Positions 45,921 to 58,000 of a stretch of DNA of 64,000 nt are shown piece after piece; position 1 is the stretch's first letter; each line of letters opens with the position of its first letter. The stretch comes from Solea solea (lineage: Eukaryota > Chordata > Actinopteri > Pleuronectiformes > Soleidae), in the NCBI RefSeq assembly GCF_958295425.1, contig NC_081139.1, forward strand, positions 18,640,388-18,704,387, read 5' to 3'. A model generated the notes under the pieces. That model did not search any database. It was given only the letters and a program-made list of their open reading frames with translations, and was not told where the DNA came from. The position numbers and the translations under genes were made by a program.

Positions 45921-47372
45921 TTAAGAATAAACAGTGACACGTGCATTTGGGTGCCCTGACAGCATCCTGTATGCCAGGTGTACCGGTTCAGTCAGGTTGG
46001 CCTTGAACGTGTACACGTGCGTCTTCCCGCTGATGGGGCTGATGTTGTAGAAGCTCAGCCTGTGTGTCTTGAAGCTCAGCTTGATCTCGAGCCTGCACGA
46101 CACTGTGGTCCTCTTCAGCGGCACAGCGTGTTTTTGCTCAAAGGCCGTCAGCAGGTTGTTGAACCACATCAGACACCAAGAGTCACGGCTGCTCTCCAGA
46201 GCAGATGGCAGCCCGCTGCGTGCCAGCTTCCCACTGTAGCACACGCCAATGATCCACGGGGAGCCTTCGAGCTCTACCTCCCAACTATGATCTCCTTCTG
46301 AGAAGCTCTGTGTGCTGAGGACCTGGAAGAAGCTGGTGAACCTTTGAGGAGAGGATGGGTAAGGCTGTTTTGTCGGGCTGAACGTCACAGTCTTCATGTC
46401 CTCGGAGAGAATCAGGTTGGGATGAGCTGTTTCTGGATCAAAGGTGACCTCTGAGGGGTTGAGGGTGTTTCGCAGAGAGCGCTGAATCCCTCCAAGTCTT
46501 TCCCTCATTTCAACATTCATGTTATCCAGTTTGGGACAGACTCTAGCTGGGTTGACTTTTGATTCAACATGGTCCTCCTCCTCTCCCACTGGTTTCTCCA
46601 TCAACTCCACAATGTGTGGTTGAAGGTTTCGAAGCTCTTCATTAAATTCACTCTCATCGTCTTCAGTCAACAGGGACTCTGCTCTGAGCATAGCCTGCCT
46701 CAGCTGTTTAGTCAGCTCGGAGGTTTGACTGACCCGACTGAATATAGCAGCCTCACCTGGATCTAACTCTTCTTCAATCATTTGCATCACCTGCTCGCTG
46801 TAGCGCTGGGATGAATCCTTGATTTGCTCGAGGAGTTTGGATGCTTTCTCCCTCAGCTGAGCATTAGCAGTGGTAACTTCCAACTTCCGTTCCCCGTCTC
46901 TCTTCAGAACACCCTCTGCCATCTCCAACTTTAGGCTCAACTCTGTGATTTGAGATGCCAGTCTGAATTTGGGCTGTTCCATTTCCATTTTACCTTTGCC
47001 ACAGCTGTGTTCTTGATCCAAAGAAATAGGAAGCTCTGCAGATTCAGATTCAGTTTGTGTGTTAACATCAGAGGGCTTTGCAGTAGAGCTGGTTTTACCA
47101 TCATTGGCTTTGTAGATCTCTACCATGTTACACATTTTTAAGCTTTTCACTAGGCTTGTGGTTCCCTGATATCCTGCCTGGCATTCAGGACAGCTGTGTT
47201 GGTCAAGGCCTTCTCCCATGATGTGAAGGCAGGCAAAGCAGTAGATATGACCACAGGGAAGGGAAACCGGGTCAGAGTAGAGTTGCTGACAGATAGGGCA
47301 AGTGAGCTCCAACTCCAGGGCTTCTGAATGAATCCTTTTAGGAAGGTATGCATCAGGCTCACTCACAGCCAT
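45921..47372 (-). CDS. RING - coiled coil - PRY/SPRY E3 ubiquitin ligase, RNF135/TRIM25-like
   Basis: This single uninterrupted CDS encodes 483 aa. I start at the ATG at 47372, not the in-frame ATG 12 codons upstream, because a strong acceptor (ttcttccag) lies 11 nt before it and the context ACCATGG is a good Kozak match. A canonical C3HC4 RING uses C25, C28, C40, H42, C45, C48, C61 and C64. There is no B-box. Residues about 145-290 are charged and heptad-like, consistent with a coiled coil. A PRY/SPRY domain spans about 310-483, with the DPETAHPNLILSED and SFSEGDHSWEVE landmarks. RING-coiled coil-SPRY without B-boxes is the layout of RNF135 (Riplet), which ubiquitinates RIG-I in antiviral signalling. 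Fish have many related TRIM-like genes, so the exact orthologue is open. Intronless coding is unusual for RNF135-type genes. Confidence 0.85.
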   Translation of the reverse strand: MAVSEPDAYLPKRIHSEALELELTCPICQQLYSDPVSLPCGHIYCFACLHIMGEGLDQHSCPECQAGYQGTTSLVKSLKMCNMVEIYKANDGKTSSTAKPSDVNTQTESESAELPISLDQEHSCGKGKMEMEQPKFRLASQITELSLKLEMAEGVLKRDGERKLEVTTANAQLREKASKLLEQIKDSSQRYSEQVMQMIEEELDPGEAAIFSRVSQTSELTKQLRQAMLRAESLLTEDDESEFNEELRNLQPHIVELMEKPVGEEEDHVESKVNPARVCPKLDNMNVEMRERLGGIQRSLRNTLNPSEVTFDPETAHPNLILSEDMKTVTFSPTKQPYPSSPQRFTSFFQVLSTQSFSEGDHSWEVELEGSPWIIGVCYSGKLARSGLPSALESSRDSWCLMWFNNLLTAFEQKHAVPLKRTTVSCRLEIKLSFKTHRLSFYNISPISGKTHVYTFKANLTEPVHLAYRMLSGHPNARVTVYS

Positions 47373-48395
47373 GGTGTCACTTGCTGGAAGAACAGATTGA
47401 CAAATCAACTTTATTTAGGATGCACGAGATGAGCCATAGCAGGTAAAATAAACAAAGTAAGACATGATTAAAATAAACCATTTGATTACTAACTATTAAT
47501 TACAACTGTGTCTTGAGGACAAATTATACTGTACATTTCCCCATTGTGGGATTAATTGAAACATTATCTTATTTTAGATGTGTCATGTACATAGAGTCGT
47601 GTGCAGAAAGCTCAACATTTTACATTGTCGGAGAATATAATACATTTATGAAGCATGTTAGCATTTGAGCATTTTGTATTTCCATGCATCTCACGAAAAT
47701 GTACTAAAAATATACTAAAACCACAAACAACTACATGAAAAACTATATAACAGTCCCTTATTTAATTAATGAAACCTTAATTGACACAAAAGAGGAATTG
47801 GTTTTGAGTTGAGAGCATAAAAAAACATAAAAATGTCAAAAGGTATAAGATAAAAGACATTTTTCAGCATACATGAGTGTACAAAACAGAAATTTCCCTG
47901 AAAAAAATGTATTCTCTTGCTGTCATCTTGTTATTTTATGTCAATTTCTCAATATAGATCTAAATACTTACTGTCCTAGAGCTCTGCAGAAAACTCTATC
48001 TATCTGTATCTGGGACCAGAATTTAGAAGTAGAAAAATAAAATAATGAAAATCTACAATATCTAAAATGGCGGGCTTCCTATTGAGAAGTCACTTTTTTT
48101 TGCAGCTTGGCATGATTTAGAGTACAGTTAAATTAGGTTTTGCCGTTGTTTTAACCCTATCTGCTCTGTGGTTCTGTGATTTTGACGACATAGCCCGGCC
48201 CCCTTATGTAGCCACGCCCACGTCAAAAGTTTGCACCTGTTTACCAGCACGAGGTTTGGAACCAGGATGTGTTCTCATGTAAAACTAGTAGTTTTAAATA
48301 GTTATGGCAAAGTCAACAGAGTTGCGCGTGTTTGAAGAAAGATGTCCGAGTGAAGCTCAGTGATATTTCTGCGTCGTCACTGCTGTGTCGAGTTA

Positions 48396-48408
48396 AGTTT
48401 CGTTTTCC
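48396..48408. promoter_or_regulatory. ISRE-like site in intron 1 of the RING-SPRY gene
   Basis: The plus strand reads AGTTTCGTTTTCC, matching the core of the interferon-stimulated response element (AGTTTCNNTTTC). It lies about 230 bases inside the first intron, downstream of the presumed first exon. IRF/ISGF3 control would suit an RNF135/TRIM25-like gene. This is a motif match only. Confidence 0.4.
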
Positions 48409-48640
48409 AGTGAAGGAGAATCTCCGTTTTATTCTGTCGGTTTGATTAAAACAAACACATTTGCTTCTTCGTCGTATCACTGCTTCGACAGACCTGACTA
48501 CAATTTAAAGTGGCTTTGATTTTTTGTGTGAATATTTATGGAGTTACAGGCGTTGTTTTTGTTCTCAAACAACACGTAATAACAGTATCGTATGATATTC
48601 GATATACAGTAGTTTCCTGAGATCGAAATTTAATACTTAC

Positions 48641-48760
48641 CAGCGGTGAGATAGAGGACTGGTGTTGACTCTTCCTGTGTTCACTGACGCAGAGCTTAAC
48701 GGGCATACTCATCACGCCTCTCAAACAAACCAATCTCACTGGAGCTCAGAGTGCAACACA
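48641..48760 (-). other. noncoding first exon of the RING-SPRY gene (5' limit uncertain)
   Basis: On the minus strand the donor GCTG|gtaagta has its last exon base at 48641, pairing naturally with the acceptor at 47384 that opens the coding exon. The region just upstream carries short GC-rich patches typical of a promoter. The upper end is a guess. Confidence 0.5.
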
Positions 48761-49143
48761 CCTCACCTGTTAGAACAACAATCCATTCGAATCCGCTACG
48801 GTTTTTGCCTGATGCCCCTTAGAACTGATTGAATAATTGCATTAAAAAAAGTTTTATTTCATCAAATCAGTTAAAAAAAATATGCACATTGGATAAATAT
48901 TTAGCTTCTCCCAGAACATTAAGATTTAAATGTAATATTTAACGTTTAGGTGTAACATTTAATATTTTGATTTAACTATTAAATATATGTATAAGTTAAC
49001 AAATATTTGTGTAAATGTGGAAAAGTTAACGTTAAAAAAATTGAAAACACTTTTTAAACATTGTTTGAGGCTAAATGTGGCACAATGTTGATGTTATTTT
49101 CAGCTTTACAAACGGCACCTCATATACAGGAAGATAAACTCGA

Positions 49144-49811
49144 ATACCACTTTATTAGGTACACCTGTTCAATTTCTAATCTGCCAACTACTGCTGCCTT
49201 CACGTGCTATCGGAAACATACTTCCCATTTGTGACATGGGAACTACGCAATAGTCTGCACAGGGTTCACCCTTAACTGCTTCTTGGTACTAAAACCAAAC
49301 AGTAACAGCATCTTTTTGTATTTATTAAAAAAACATGTTACGTGTAATTAGATAAAACATGAACATGTTGTACACAATCAACAACAAAGGAATTATTTAT
49401 GTATGATGTATCTTGTCTTACTCTCTGCCATCATGAAATGTCAAAGGATGGAGCGTTCATGTGCATTTTGCATGTCGGGAACTCGTATTTACCACCATTT
49501 CCGATGGCACATGAAGGCAGCATTAATGCATTTGGGCATGTGAATAGTGAAATAAAGGTGACTTTGAGCATGGCATGGTTGTTGGTGCTAGACATGCTGC
49601 TCATCAGCTGCTTATCTAGTGGGATTTTCACACTCAACCATCTCCTGCGTTTAGAGAAATGCAGTTTTCTGGGGAAAAATGACTTGTTGATGGTTCGAGA
49701 TGATCAAAAGGTAACAGTAACTCACAACAGTGCATCAATGTTTATCTGCAAAACTCATCGAACCTTGCACACCATCACCACTTGTGTGCCTAATAAAGTG
49801 GCCACTGAATG
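49144..49811. mobile_element. Tc1-like relic between RING-SPRY and lipin
   Basis: Termini CCACTTTATTAGGTACACC and 'gcctaataaagtggccact' are well preserved. Between them 'gtgactttgagcatggcatg', 'gggattttcacactcaacc' and 'aaaatgacttgttgatg' are transposase remnants. The frame is broken, so it is inactive. Confidence 0.7.
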
Positions 49812-51073
49812 TACATGAATGAAATCATGAACATAACTAATTACATGTAAAATTGCAAGGTAAAAAACAGACACTGGTGTGTTTTAATGTCTTTTATATT
49901 TAACATAGGTAACAGTTAAAGTCTTAACACATATGAACGGTGGAAGATACAGAAAAAAATAATAAATAGAATTGTGCCATAGTGCGACAAAGAGTAAATC
50001 ATTACTTGTAAATCCCCATCTAAAGTCTACGATCCACATCCACACGTCAAATCCACATTCAACTCCCCACAGTAAGGCTGAGCCACCTCCTCTTTTATGC
50101 AGTGAACACACATGTTCAAACTTAACGCTGCTGAAACTCAAAGGAAGACATGGAAATGTCACCCTGTGCTCTGATCCACTTTTTTTATCGCAGTCCTGAA
50201 TCAAGATAATTCTACTATTACACTATAAAACCAGCTCTCACTCAGTCATTTTTACTGTGAAGTGTTTTCTTCACCCCTGAGGCTAAAATGTTCTTTGAAA
50301 CAAACAAACCAAAAATGCTCAACACTCATGAGGATGAACTGCAGCTGTCGGTCACAATTACAACTGGACGCTAAAACAACTCGGACCATTTTTAAATACA
50401 TTTCTTACACAGTATTTGGTGACTTGGTACATGCAGGTACATAAAAACTCAAGTTCAAATACATTCTCTGTTGTCATGAACACACAGACGCACCATCTCC
50501 ACAAATTAATAGGACAATAGGTTGCTACTTTTGACTGTATCTGTTGCAGGTGATTAGACTTAACTATGGCACTGATCATTATCAGTCACAGAAAACACAG
50601 ACAATAGCACTTGCAAGATTTTTGGAATTTAGGCATCAAGTTAAGCAACAGTAGGCAGGATCGCTGGAGAAAAAATAAACACTCTACTCAACTCTGAAGC
50701 CCTGCATATTGTACAACTCCACTTGTGACTCTTACGTTTTTGAGGTTTCATTGTAGCACAAGCAGTTTTTGTTGTTGCAGCACAGGAAAGGACCTGTAGA
50801 GAGAGTAGATGTAGTGGAACAATTAGAGCGCCTGCCCTCTCTCTCTCTCTCTCTGAGCCCATGGTCATGCTATAGATTTAGTTGTGAGGCTGTGAAGAGA
50901 GTTCAGAAGGAGCAGAAGTGTAGTTCTTTCTTCGGTCACTATATTTACATGATGTTGAAAGATTATTATGGAAGTATGGATCAATAACACCCCCACCCTC
51001 CAAAGAATTGCTTTGTTTGTGCAAACATTATTTAGGTCCATGATCAGAAATGTGTGACAGTGCCAATACATCA

Positions 51074-51385
51074 GTTAAAGCTACAGTGTGTAACTTTTTT
51101 TGTTGTTGACGTTAATGTTATTATTCTGCCTCCGTTTACTTTTGGTAAACAGAAATGATGCAACGTCTTTAGAATTCAGTTTCCTGTGACTCCAACCTGT
51201 TTGCAGCTGTCTCGCTTTACTAGTGCAATGTTTACGTTGCCTCCAGCTGTCGGCAGTGTGGGAACGTTGCCAGGCAACCCGAAAACAAAACTTTAAAAGA
51301 CATAATCAGCATAGAGCAAACCCATTTAACAGTGGTTTGAATGCATTAGACATTTGTGTATATTTAAAAGTTACACACTGCAGTT
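51074..51385. mobile_element. about 310-bp inverted-repeat element downstream of lipin
   Basis: The left end CTACAGTGTGTAACTTTT and the reverse complement of the right end, CTGCAGTGTGTAACTTTT, match at 17 of 18 positions. The interior is unique and non-coding. A target duplication was not resolved. Confidence 0.65.
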
Positions 51386-51582
51386 GTATATGTATATTTT
51401 AGAATGACTATGACAGTGGTACCAACAATAATATTAAAGAAACTTAAACAGTCTGAAGGCATGTTTGTCCATTGGTGTCATGTTCATTAAGTAAACAGTT
51501 ACAGTCAGTGTAAGGTCACTGAGATGAATGCATGAAAGGTTTATGCACTTATATTTTAAATGCAGAACATTTGCATTGTGAC

Positions 51583-51588
51583 TTTATT
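51583..51588 (-). terminator. candidate lipin polyadenylation signal
   Basis: AATAAA reads on the minus strand 183 nt beyond the lipin stop codon and is the first perfect hexamer I found there. A longer 3' UTR is not excluded. Confidence 0.35.
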
Positions 51589-51746
51589 TGCAAATCAATC
51601 AATGTTCCAGTTTATCCAGCGGCTCATAACACAGGATACACAGTTGGCTGCTCTATCGAAAGCAACATTCAGACATCCACTGAAAGGCCTTTCTGGCAAA
51701 ATGAGGGAGCGGGGAAATAGTGAAGGTACAGTATGTACTGATGTGG

Positions 51747-51770
51747 GTGTGTGTGTGTGTGTGTGTGTGT
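51747..51770. repeat. (GT)n/(AC)n microsatellite abutting the lipin stop codon
   Basis: Twelve GT units on the plus strand end exactly where the complement of the lipin TAG begins, so the 3' UTR starts with (AC)12 with no spacer. Confidence 0.95.
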
Positions 51771-53321
51771 CTACAGAAGTGCATCCAGGTCCAGTTCTGG
51801 CAGAGGCTGCTTCCAGTAGGAGAAGCTGCTGTACTCAGGAAACTCAAACGCAAAGGACGTGCTGGCCTTTGCAGAGAACATGGGGAAGAAGTGTTCCACC
51901 AGTTCAGTGAGGTGGCTGTACCTGCAAAACACACACAATCATTAACTCAAAGTACACACAGGCGCTAACAGGTTGGTTTACAGTGCCTATGCCTAATTCT
52001 AATGCATAAAATAAAGGTCAAGTGCAGAGCCATGTTGAAATGGAATCCTCTTCCCTGTGCAGTTTTCGAGATAAAGAGCAAATCTTATCTTTAAATCATG
52101 CAGCAAGAAGACCCGGTCGGAACAAAGGCCTTTCTGCATGCAGTTTGCATGTTCTCCCCGTGTGTGTGTGGGTTTTCACCAGGTTCTCCGGTTTCCTCCC
52201 ACAGTCCAAAAACATGCAAAATGGGGATTAGGCAAATTGGACACTCTAAATTGACCGTAGGTGTGGCTGTGAGAGTGAATGGTTGTTTGTCTATGTATGT
52301 GTCCCTGTGATGGACTGGCGACCTGTCCAGGGTGTACCCCGCCTATCGCCCTATGTCAGCTGAGATTGGCATCAGGTGGTTACACAACCTTCCAGTGACT
52401 TATTGTTTTGTTGATTTCAGACTAAATAGAAATAGAATAAAAATGTGGAAAAACATGCATTTTTAAAGCTAACTTCTGTCACACTTACGAGGACTTGATG
52501 ACTTTCTTCTCCTGGATGAGTTCTCCCTTTGGGTTAACGGTGAATATCCTGATGTCGGGCACACCAACCTCCTTATAGGCATAAGCATCCTGCAACAATG
52601 TACAGTGCATTCAGAAATTGATTAGAGCCCTGACATGAACACAAAATACACTACATCATCACACAGTGCAATTAAAATATCTGACGCAAGTCAGGATAAA
52701 GGATAAACCGGCAGAAGATCATAATTGGAGCTCGTCAACATGCCGTCCTAGTGATATATTGTGAAGTGTCACAAGGGGGAGCTTACATTCGTCCTGTTAC
52801 CAAAGGCTGCGTAGAAGGGTTGTCGCTGTGGGTTGAACAGGTCTCTGATGTCACTGAGACAAGCGATTTTAAACACCTCCGGCTTCTTCTCAATCACCTC
52901 TCTGCACAGGTTAGAACAGTGAAAAGCTGTTTGTGTTATCGGACACAGTTATGTGTTAGATACAGTAGATTAGCTGAGCATGATGTGCCTTCTTTGTCCA
53001 CCACTACTGTATGAACTCAGATTTTCAGGCTGCATACAAACAACTCTGTTACTGAGGGGAGACTCAACTTCCTGTTTGCACAGATACATGCATGACCTTA
53101 TTGGTCACATGTGTTGTTTTTAGAAGAATGGATCAGAATATTTCTGATATAGAGCTGAAACACTCGCCTTAGGTCAATGATACATGATGGAAAAGCAGCA
53201 CTAGCAAAATCCTTGTTAATAACCGTGAAACAAGACACTCTTTAACATTAACCCATCTAGTTTGGCTTTTGATTGCAGTAGGGCTCCAACAAATAAATGA
53301 TTATTCATTGATACATATACA

Positions 53322-53392
<71 letters not shown>

Positions 53393-53399
53393 GTGTGTG

Positions 53400-53443
<44 letters not shown>

Positions 53444-55031
53444 TACACACACACACATACACATATACATACACACATATATATATACATATATATAATA
53501 TAATATAGTAATAGTAATAGTACACACAGCCATGGTAGTGTGTACTAGTTACCTGTGCAGTGCTGAGAAGAGGCTGCTTGGAGCCAGCAGTACAGGCCCT
53601 TTAGGAAGGACAGTGCCTCCTTCATTGACCCACCGCAGATAGTCCTTAGTGATAGCAGCCATGCCTATAGCCCGCGCTGAGCAGTACAGAAATTTATAGC
53701 CATTTCTGCAACAAAAGGGACAACAACACTTAAAATGTAGGCGAACAAAATAGCTAAATGTGTTTTCCAGTTCTGCCTTGTAGACTCTGAAGGTTCAGTG
53801 TGTGAGAATAATCTAATGGTGAGACTGCACACTAACAAATGGCGGACTTTTTTTAAATGTTACACACTCATCCTTTAACAGCACACACGTTGCTAATTTA
53901 TGTATTACAAATATCAACACCTCTTCCAGCCTTTTTTTCAGCTAACTGTGCAGCTGAACCTGTTTCAAAAGCTTAACATGAGACACATGTAAGAAAAAAA
54001 GGACAAAGAAGGAAATGTGGTGATGCAGATCATACAGATAGAATAACTTTAGAATCAGCTGAAGGTGCTTTTTACCTGTTTTCACTGTCATGTGAGTGAA
54101 ATTCTTTGCAGCAAATGTGTAAAAGGAAGAACAGAAAACCTATGAAAAACAATGATTTTCAGTTACATACTGGTGGATTTTGTGGTAGAGTTTGGCAATG
54201 CCTTTGTGTGTCCAGTCTTTTCCCAGCTGAGGTAGAATATGTCCCAGAGCATCAGACCTGCAAGAGAAAGAGAGTCAGGACCACTATAACACTATGATAA
54301 TAATTAAAGTTCACACAACATCCTTCAATGTATTTTACTTAATAAGTAGGAAATCTTTGAACTGATCTGTCTGACTCTAGAACAAAATAGCACACGAGGA
54401 AACACTCATTATTACTTAGTGATGGTCCCGTCGATGTCTGATATGATGATGCGGTCGTCCCAGTTCCACAGGTAGATGGCAGCCTCACAGCGACAGGTGC
54501 CCTGATATTGTGTGGTCACGCTGAACACCACCTTGTTGGCTCCCTCACGCAGGTTTAGGTACTCCTAGGAACAGGATAGGGAAGAATAAGTACATAAAAC
54601 CATTAAGAAATTAGAAAAAAAAAAAATAGATGTGTGGTAGATGCGTATGTGAATGCATGTCTTACTATCTGTGCAGAGGTCAGACGTAGTGATTTGCAGT
54701 AAATCTGGCTGAAACACTGAGCGGCATTGATGGTGTCTGTTGATTGGCTGGAAGGAATGGTGGCCTTTTTTCCGAGCCCTGCTGCCTTATCACTGTCAAT
54801 GTCATCTAGTGTTGCCCTAAAAAAAAGACACTTTTGTTTTTACACAGTTTTTTGTAAACACGGCATTACTTCAAGAAATGTCTTCATACACAAGGAGCCC
54901 GCTCAAAAACGACTCTCAACGCTGTGGTATGTTGTGCCACAAAAAAAGGATATTTTTGGAATTATCGATCTGCACATGAAAGTAAAAATACTTTACTATA
55001 ACATATTGTGTCTTAAGCTTTCACATGACTG

Positions 55032-55087
<56 letters not shown>

Positions 55088-58000
55088 ATATAAATATCAG
55101 TGGGTGAAGGGTGAAGCTTTGGTGTCCCCTAGAGTTATAAAGACAAACTACATGATGAGATGACACAAAACAAAACAAAAGAATATGCATAATTGAATCC
55201 TGATTAATTGGTTTTAATGCCGTGGTGCCAACATGAGGCATGTTCAGCTCCACAAACAATCCATCTTCTAACAAATTAACCAGATAATTATGTGAACATA
55301 CAACGATTAGAGAGCAAGAACTCTGGAAAATTAAAGAGTTGAGACAAACATGGATTCAAATCCTTACAAAGCAGCTGGATAAAACTAACAGAAAAAGGAA
55401 AAAGCTCCGCTTTTTAATTATCCACTTTGGTGGGGAACGTCTCTCGGACGTGTTCATTTCAATGCATTATCAACCAAATAAATAAAGATAAATATAGTAA
55501 ATTGGACTGAAGGTTAGAAGGCTTAGAAGGCTGTGGAGCAGCAGGACACAGGTTTTATGAGGTTCATCATATTATGTTTGATAATGTTTTACTTACTTCA
55601 CAGTGGAAGAAGCACTGACCAGCTGATCCTCCTGTTCATCCTTTGAGCTTTTTTGCTGAAAAAAAAAAGTAACATTAAAACCAAACAAAGGTGGTAATTG
55701 TGGTTTTTACAAACAGACTAAATGCTTAACAATTAATCCATTAACTGCTTCCATATCATTTCTATTGTGCTACTGCAACATCATAATGTAAAATGATAAA
55801 CAACCATGTCTCTTCTTCTCCAGGAGAACCACCAGCGCCCAGACTTCTTTGGCATCTTGTCCTTCACCAGCTGCTCTATTGAACTCTATGTCACACACAC
55901 AGATAGAGAGAGAAATGAATAATACAGTAATAATAACTACACTTAATTGCAGTCTAGTTTAGTAATAATAAAATACCTTGGGTAAGTTTTTCTGGAAAGT
56001 TGTCATCGACAAAAGTATTGGAGCAGCCACTGCCCAGTTGTAGTAGCTGTGAGAGATGAAAGCAAGCTGGTGATCAGTCATGGACATGAGTCACACCATC
56101 TGATTTTTTAAATTGATTCTATTCTATTATTTCTTTTTTTTAATCTCACTTGTTGTTGATGCAGATGACAAGACTTGGATCGTCAATGATCCCTGGATTG
56201 TTGGCAAATTCCTGGTAGGTCACAATGTGCTCCAAAAACTTTTCTGCAGTCAGCACAAAAGTAACACAGTGAATGATATGAAGGATATGAAAATTTCACA
56301 TCATAATTATTATGTAAAAGTTCACTGAGGCTAAAGCAGTGTCTTTTTTTAGACTCCTAGACAAAAATGGGTGGACTCTTCAAACCAAAATCTACCATCA
56401 TTGGTTCATATTAGTGAGCTTTTAGATGTTCACAAACTCATATTTTCTAACAAACAGGATAAAAGAATTCATCCTTTAACAAGCGTATTACAGATGACAC
56501 GTTTGACTGACTTTGCATTACTGTAATTACGTGACAGTTTGTGCCATCGGAAAAACTGTTTCTGAAAGCTGAGACGTTGCCAGCCAAAGTCAAGCTGTGG
56601 TTATTGCGATATTTCACTTGCACTGTTGCAAGAAGCCGGCGAATCAGTGTCTGTCACCAGAGAGGTTCCATTTTTTGGCCTGACAAAGACTCAAACAAAT
56701 GCTATTTTAAATATGTGTTATAATAATAAATTTAACATGCAAAATCTATGTTTTTTCTTAATAAAAATGTTTTTCTTCACTTTAAATGGTTAATCCACTA
56801 TTTTAACATGCAGTAAATTGTAATACCTGCCATATATTGAAAGTTATTCTTGAATACTGGGCAAAAGCACTTACTTACAGGAAACTTTCTGGCCCTTTTA
56901 AGGTTAAAATAAACAAAAAAGTCCATATGGCCATTTTGAGGCTTAGGTGTTATATTAAACTTTCAAAAAAAATGTTTTAAATCACACATTCAAGAAACAA
57001 AACAAAATAATCTTAATTAAAACAATTTGAAGTCATGATATCCTGACATGACTGAAAAGATGCAGGCTCCCCCTCATGGCACAGTGTTTAACAGTGACAG
57101 CATGAAAATACTGAAATATTGATGGTGCTATAATATTGTAAATGGTCCCATCTATTGTGATTGATATATTGTAACGCCCCATGTAGTAGCACTTGTCACA
57201 AACAGACAAAAAGCATATTCACCTTTGGTTATCTGGCTGGTGTCGCCCTCTTGTCCACAGAGGGACATGCTGACGTCCATGTTGTAGGAGGCGGAGTCTG
57301 ACAGGTATTCTGTGCCGCTGTCTATGGCCCCGCTGACCACTGAATTAGGTGACTGACTTCCTGAGCACGAGCCCTGTTCTGCTCCATGATGAGACGCTCC
57401 CTCCGTCTCACTGCAGGGACACAGGACAAGTGTATTTTATTGTAATGATTCTCAGTTGTGAGTGGGGATGAGCCAATGTGATGTTTAGTATCTGTGTGAC
57501 ACAGGTCACTTAGCACGGACTGTAAAAAGACATCAATGCCACCAATGTCATGTGACGCTACAGTGCTCATTTCAGCTGTGTAGACTTAATTTAAGATAAA
57601 AGGAGGGAAAAAAAGCCAAAAATCAAGTGTGATTTTGGGAAAAGGTGGGACTGTATCGTACTGATATCAGTATTGGACATGAAAAGGTGGTATTGAGCAA
57701 CACCTAGTTGTGAGTGAATAATCATTTAACAGAAACTAAAGGACAATTACTGGTAGGAATGACTCAATACTGCATGTTTGTGTCTGATATTGACACCAAT
57801 ATCACAACCTTGTATATCTACTGATACCGATATCAGTCTACTGATACCGATATCAGTCTAATGAAGTCTTTTTTTAACTACTAAGCAGCTAACATCACAT
57901 TTGTGCTGACCATAACCAGCCCTTTTTCGAAAACATTAAGGTCCACCTGTGTCACAACATGTAAAATGATGTTGGTGCTTTTTGTTTACTATTTTACAGT

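Larger units (their letters stand above)
48780..51500. other. spacer between RING-SPRY 5' end and lipin 3' end
   Basis: No gene is recognised. It holds a Tc1-like relic (49144-49811) and an inverted-repeat element (51074-51385). The rest is AT-rich unique sequence. Confidence 0.5.

Noticed and set aside
45978..46301. 107-aa plus-strand frame
   Set aside because: It is an antisense shadow of the RING-SPRY coding exon.
53216..53533. Overlapping Tyr/Ile/Val/Cys-rich frames
   Set aside because: They are translations of (TA)n/(GT)n repeats. Similar frames at 24052, 26577 and 30166 were dropped for the same reason.
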